Shown: positions 5,938 to 6,183 of the stretch, piece by piece
How the letters are laid out: the number at the start of each line of letters is the position of its first letter
Position numbering within the stretch: the stretch's first letter is position 1
DNA from: Chloroflexota bacterium
Lineage (GTDB): Bacteria > Chloroflexota > Dehalococcoidia > UBA2979
Direction of reading: 5' to 3'
Assembly: GCA_947446155.1 (NCBI GenBank)
Contig: CANFFZ010000114.1
Location: forward strand, 1-6,183
Length of the DNA stretch: 6,183 nt
Position numbers and translations under genes: made by a program
Notes under the pieces: model-generated
Seen by the model: only the letters and a program-made list of their open reading frames with translations
Database searches by the model: none
What the model was told of the DNA's origin: nothing

Positions 5938-6183
5938 CGCTCGTCCTCGCCTCCGCGTCGCCGAGGCGGCGCGAACTGCTCGCCGCCCTCGGCCTCGCCT
6001 TCGAGGTCGACCCCGCCGACATCGATGAGACCAGCACCGAGCTCGACCCGATCCGCCTGGCGGAGACGCTCGCGCTCTCGAAAGCACGCGCTGTCGCTGC
6101 CCGTCGCCCAGGCGACGTGGTGATCGGCAGCGACACCGTCGTCGCCCTGGACGGGCGGCTCCTGGGCAAGCCTGCCGACGCCG
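5934..6183 (+). CDS. maf: Maf-family nucleoside triphosphate pyrophosphatase (3' end beyond window)
   Basis: Hydrolyses non-canonical or canonical nucleoside triphosphates (typically dTTP/UTP or modified bases) to monophosphate and pyrophosphate, and is linked to pool cleaning and septum inhibition. Only the first 83 of about 190-200 residues are in the window. The N-terminal signature [12 protein letters not shown] (5-16) carries the substrate-binding Ser and Arg residues. DIDET (29-33), LALSKA (46-51), IGSDTVV (64-70, with the presumed catalytic Asp67) and LGKP (77-80) are all typical. The ATG overlaps the rlmD stop in an ATGA arrangement and has no strong ribosome site of its own. Translation is therefore probably coupled to rlmD. 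Which nucleotide it prefers cannot be decided from this half. Confidence 0.93.
   Translation, partial: MTLVLASASPRRRELLAALGLAFEVDPADIDETSTELDPIRLAETLALSKARAVAARRPGDVVIGSDTVVALDGRLLGKPADA

Noticed and set aside
1..6183. Search for an undescribed defence, mobile or repeat system
   Set aside because: I saw no direct-repeat arrays, terminal repeats, transposase, recombinase, toxin-antitoxin pair or effector-like fusion. Most genes belong to recognised families in an ordinary chromosomal arrangement.

Overview
This is a GC-rich bacterial window with seven protein-coding genes packed closely together. Five are complete and two run off the window edges. I see no rRNA, tRNA, CRISPR array, insertion sequence, phage gene or origin. 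The high G+C content, a DtxR-type regulator, a luciferase-like (probably F420-dependent) oxidoreductase, an M42-like peptidase and a TANNNT box placed for leaderless transcription fit a GC-rich Chloroflexota (Dehalococcoidia or SAR202-like) or an actinobacterium. That assignment is inference; nothing here fixes the taxon.

Layout. Left (1-633, minus): a nearly complete DtxR/MntR-family metal-responsive repressor with a GTG start, a clear Shine-Dalgarno and a plausible extended -10 promoter. It diverges from a plus-strand gene (748-1434) that looks like a nucleotidyltransferase-fold protein whose acidic catalytic signature is altered. A 144-base gap (1435-1578) holds a TANNNT box and a 7-bp GC hairpin. 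Next comes a two-gene plus-strand cassette, a luciferase-like monooxygenase or dehydrogenase (1579-2619) followed after 27 bp by an alpha/beta hydrolase (2647-3396), probably one transcript and possibly one catabolic or detoxifying pathway. It converges on a minus-strand M42-like metallopeptidase (3406-4560), with only 9 bp between the two stop codons. A 9-bp inverted repeat spans that junction and may act as a bidirectional terminator. A 69-bp divergent intergenic region leads right to a 23S rRNA uracil-C5 methyltransferase of the RlmD/RumA type (4630-5937). Its stop codon overlaps the start of a Maf nucleotide pyrophosphatase (5934 to the window edge).

Functionally this is a mosaic of housekeeping genes (rRNA methylation, nucleotide-pool cleaning, metal regulation, peptide turnover) around one accessory-looking metabolic pair. 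I found no convincing undescribed multi-gene system. The observations most worth a second look are the degenerate nucleotidyltransferase-like protein, the mixed metal-ligand set of the DtxR homologue, the oxidoreductase-hydrolase pair, and the two regulatory layouts (convergent hairpin over both stop codons, and a possibly leaderless rlmD).
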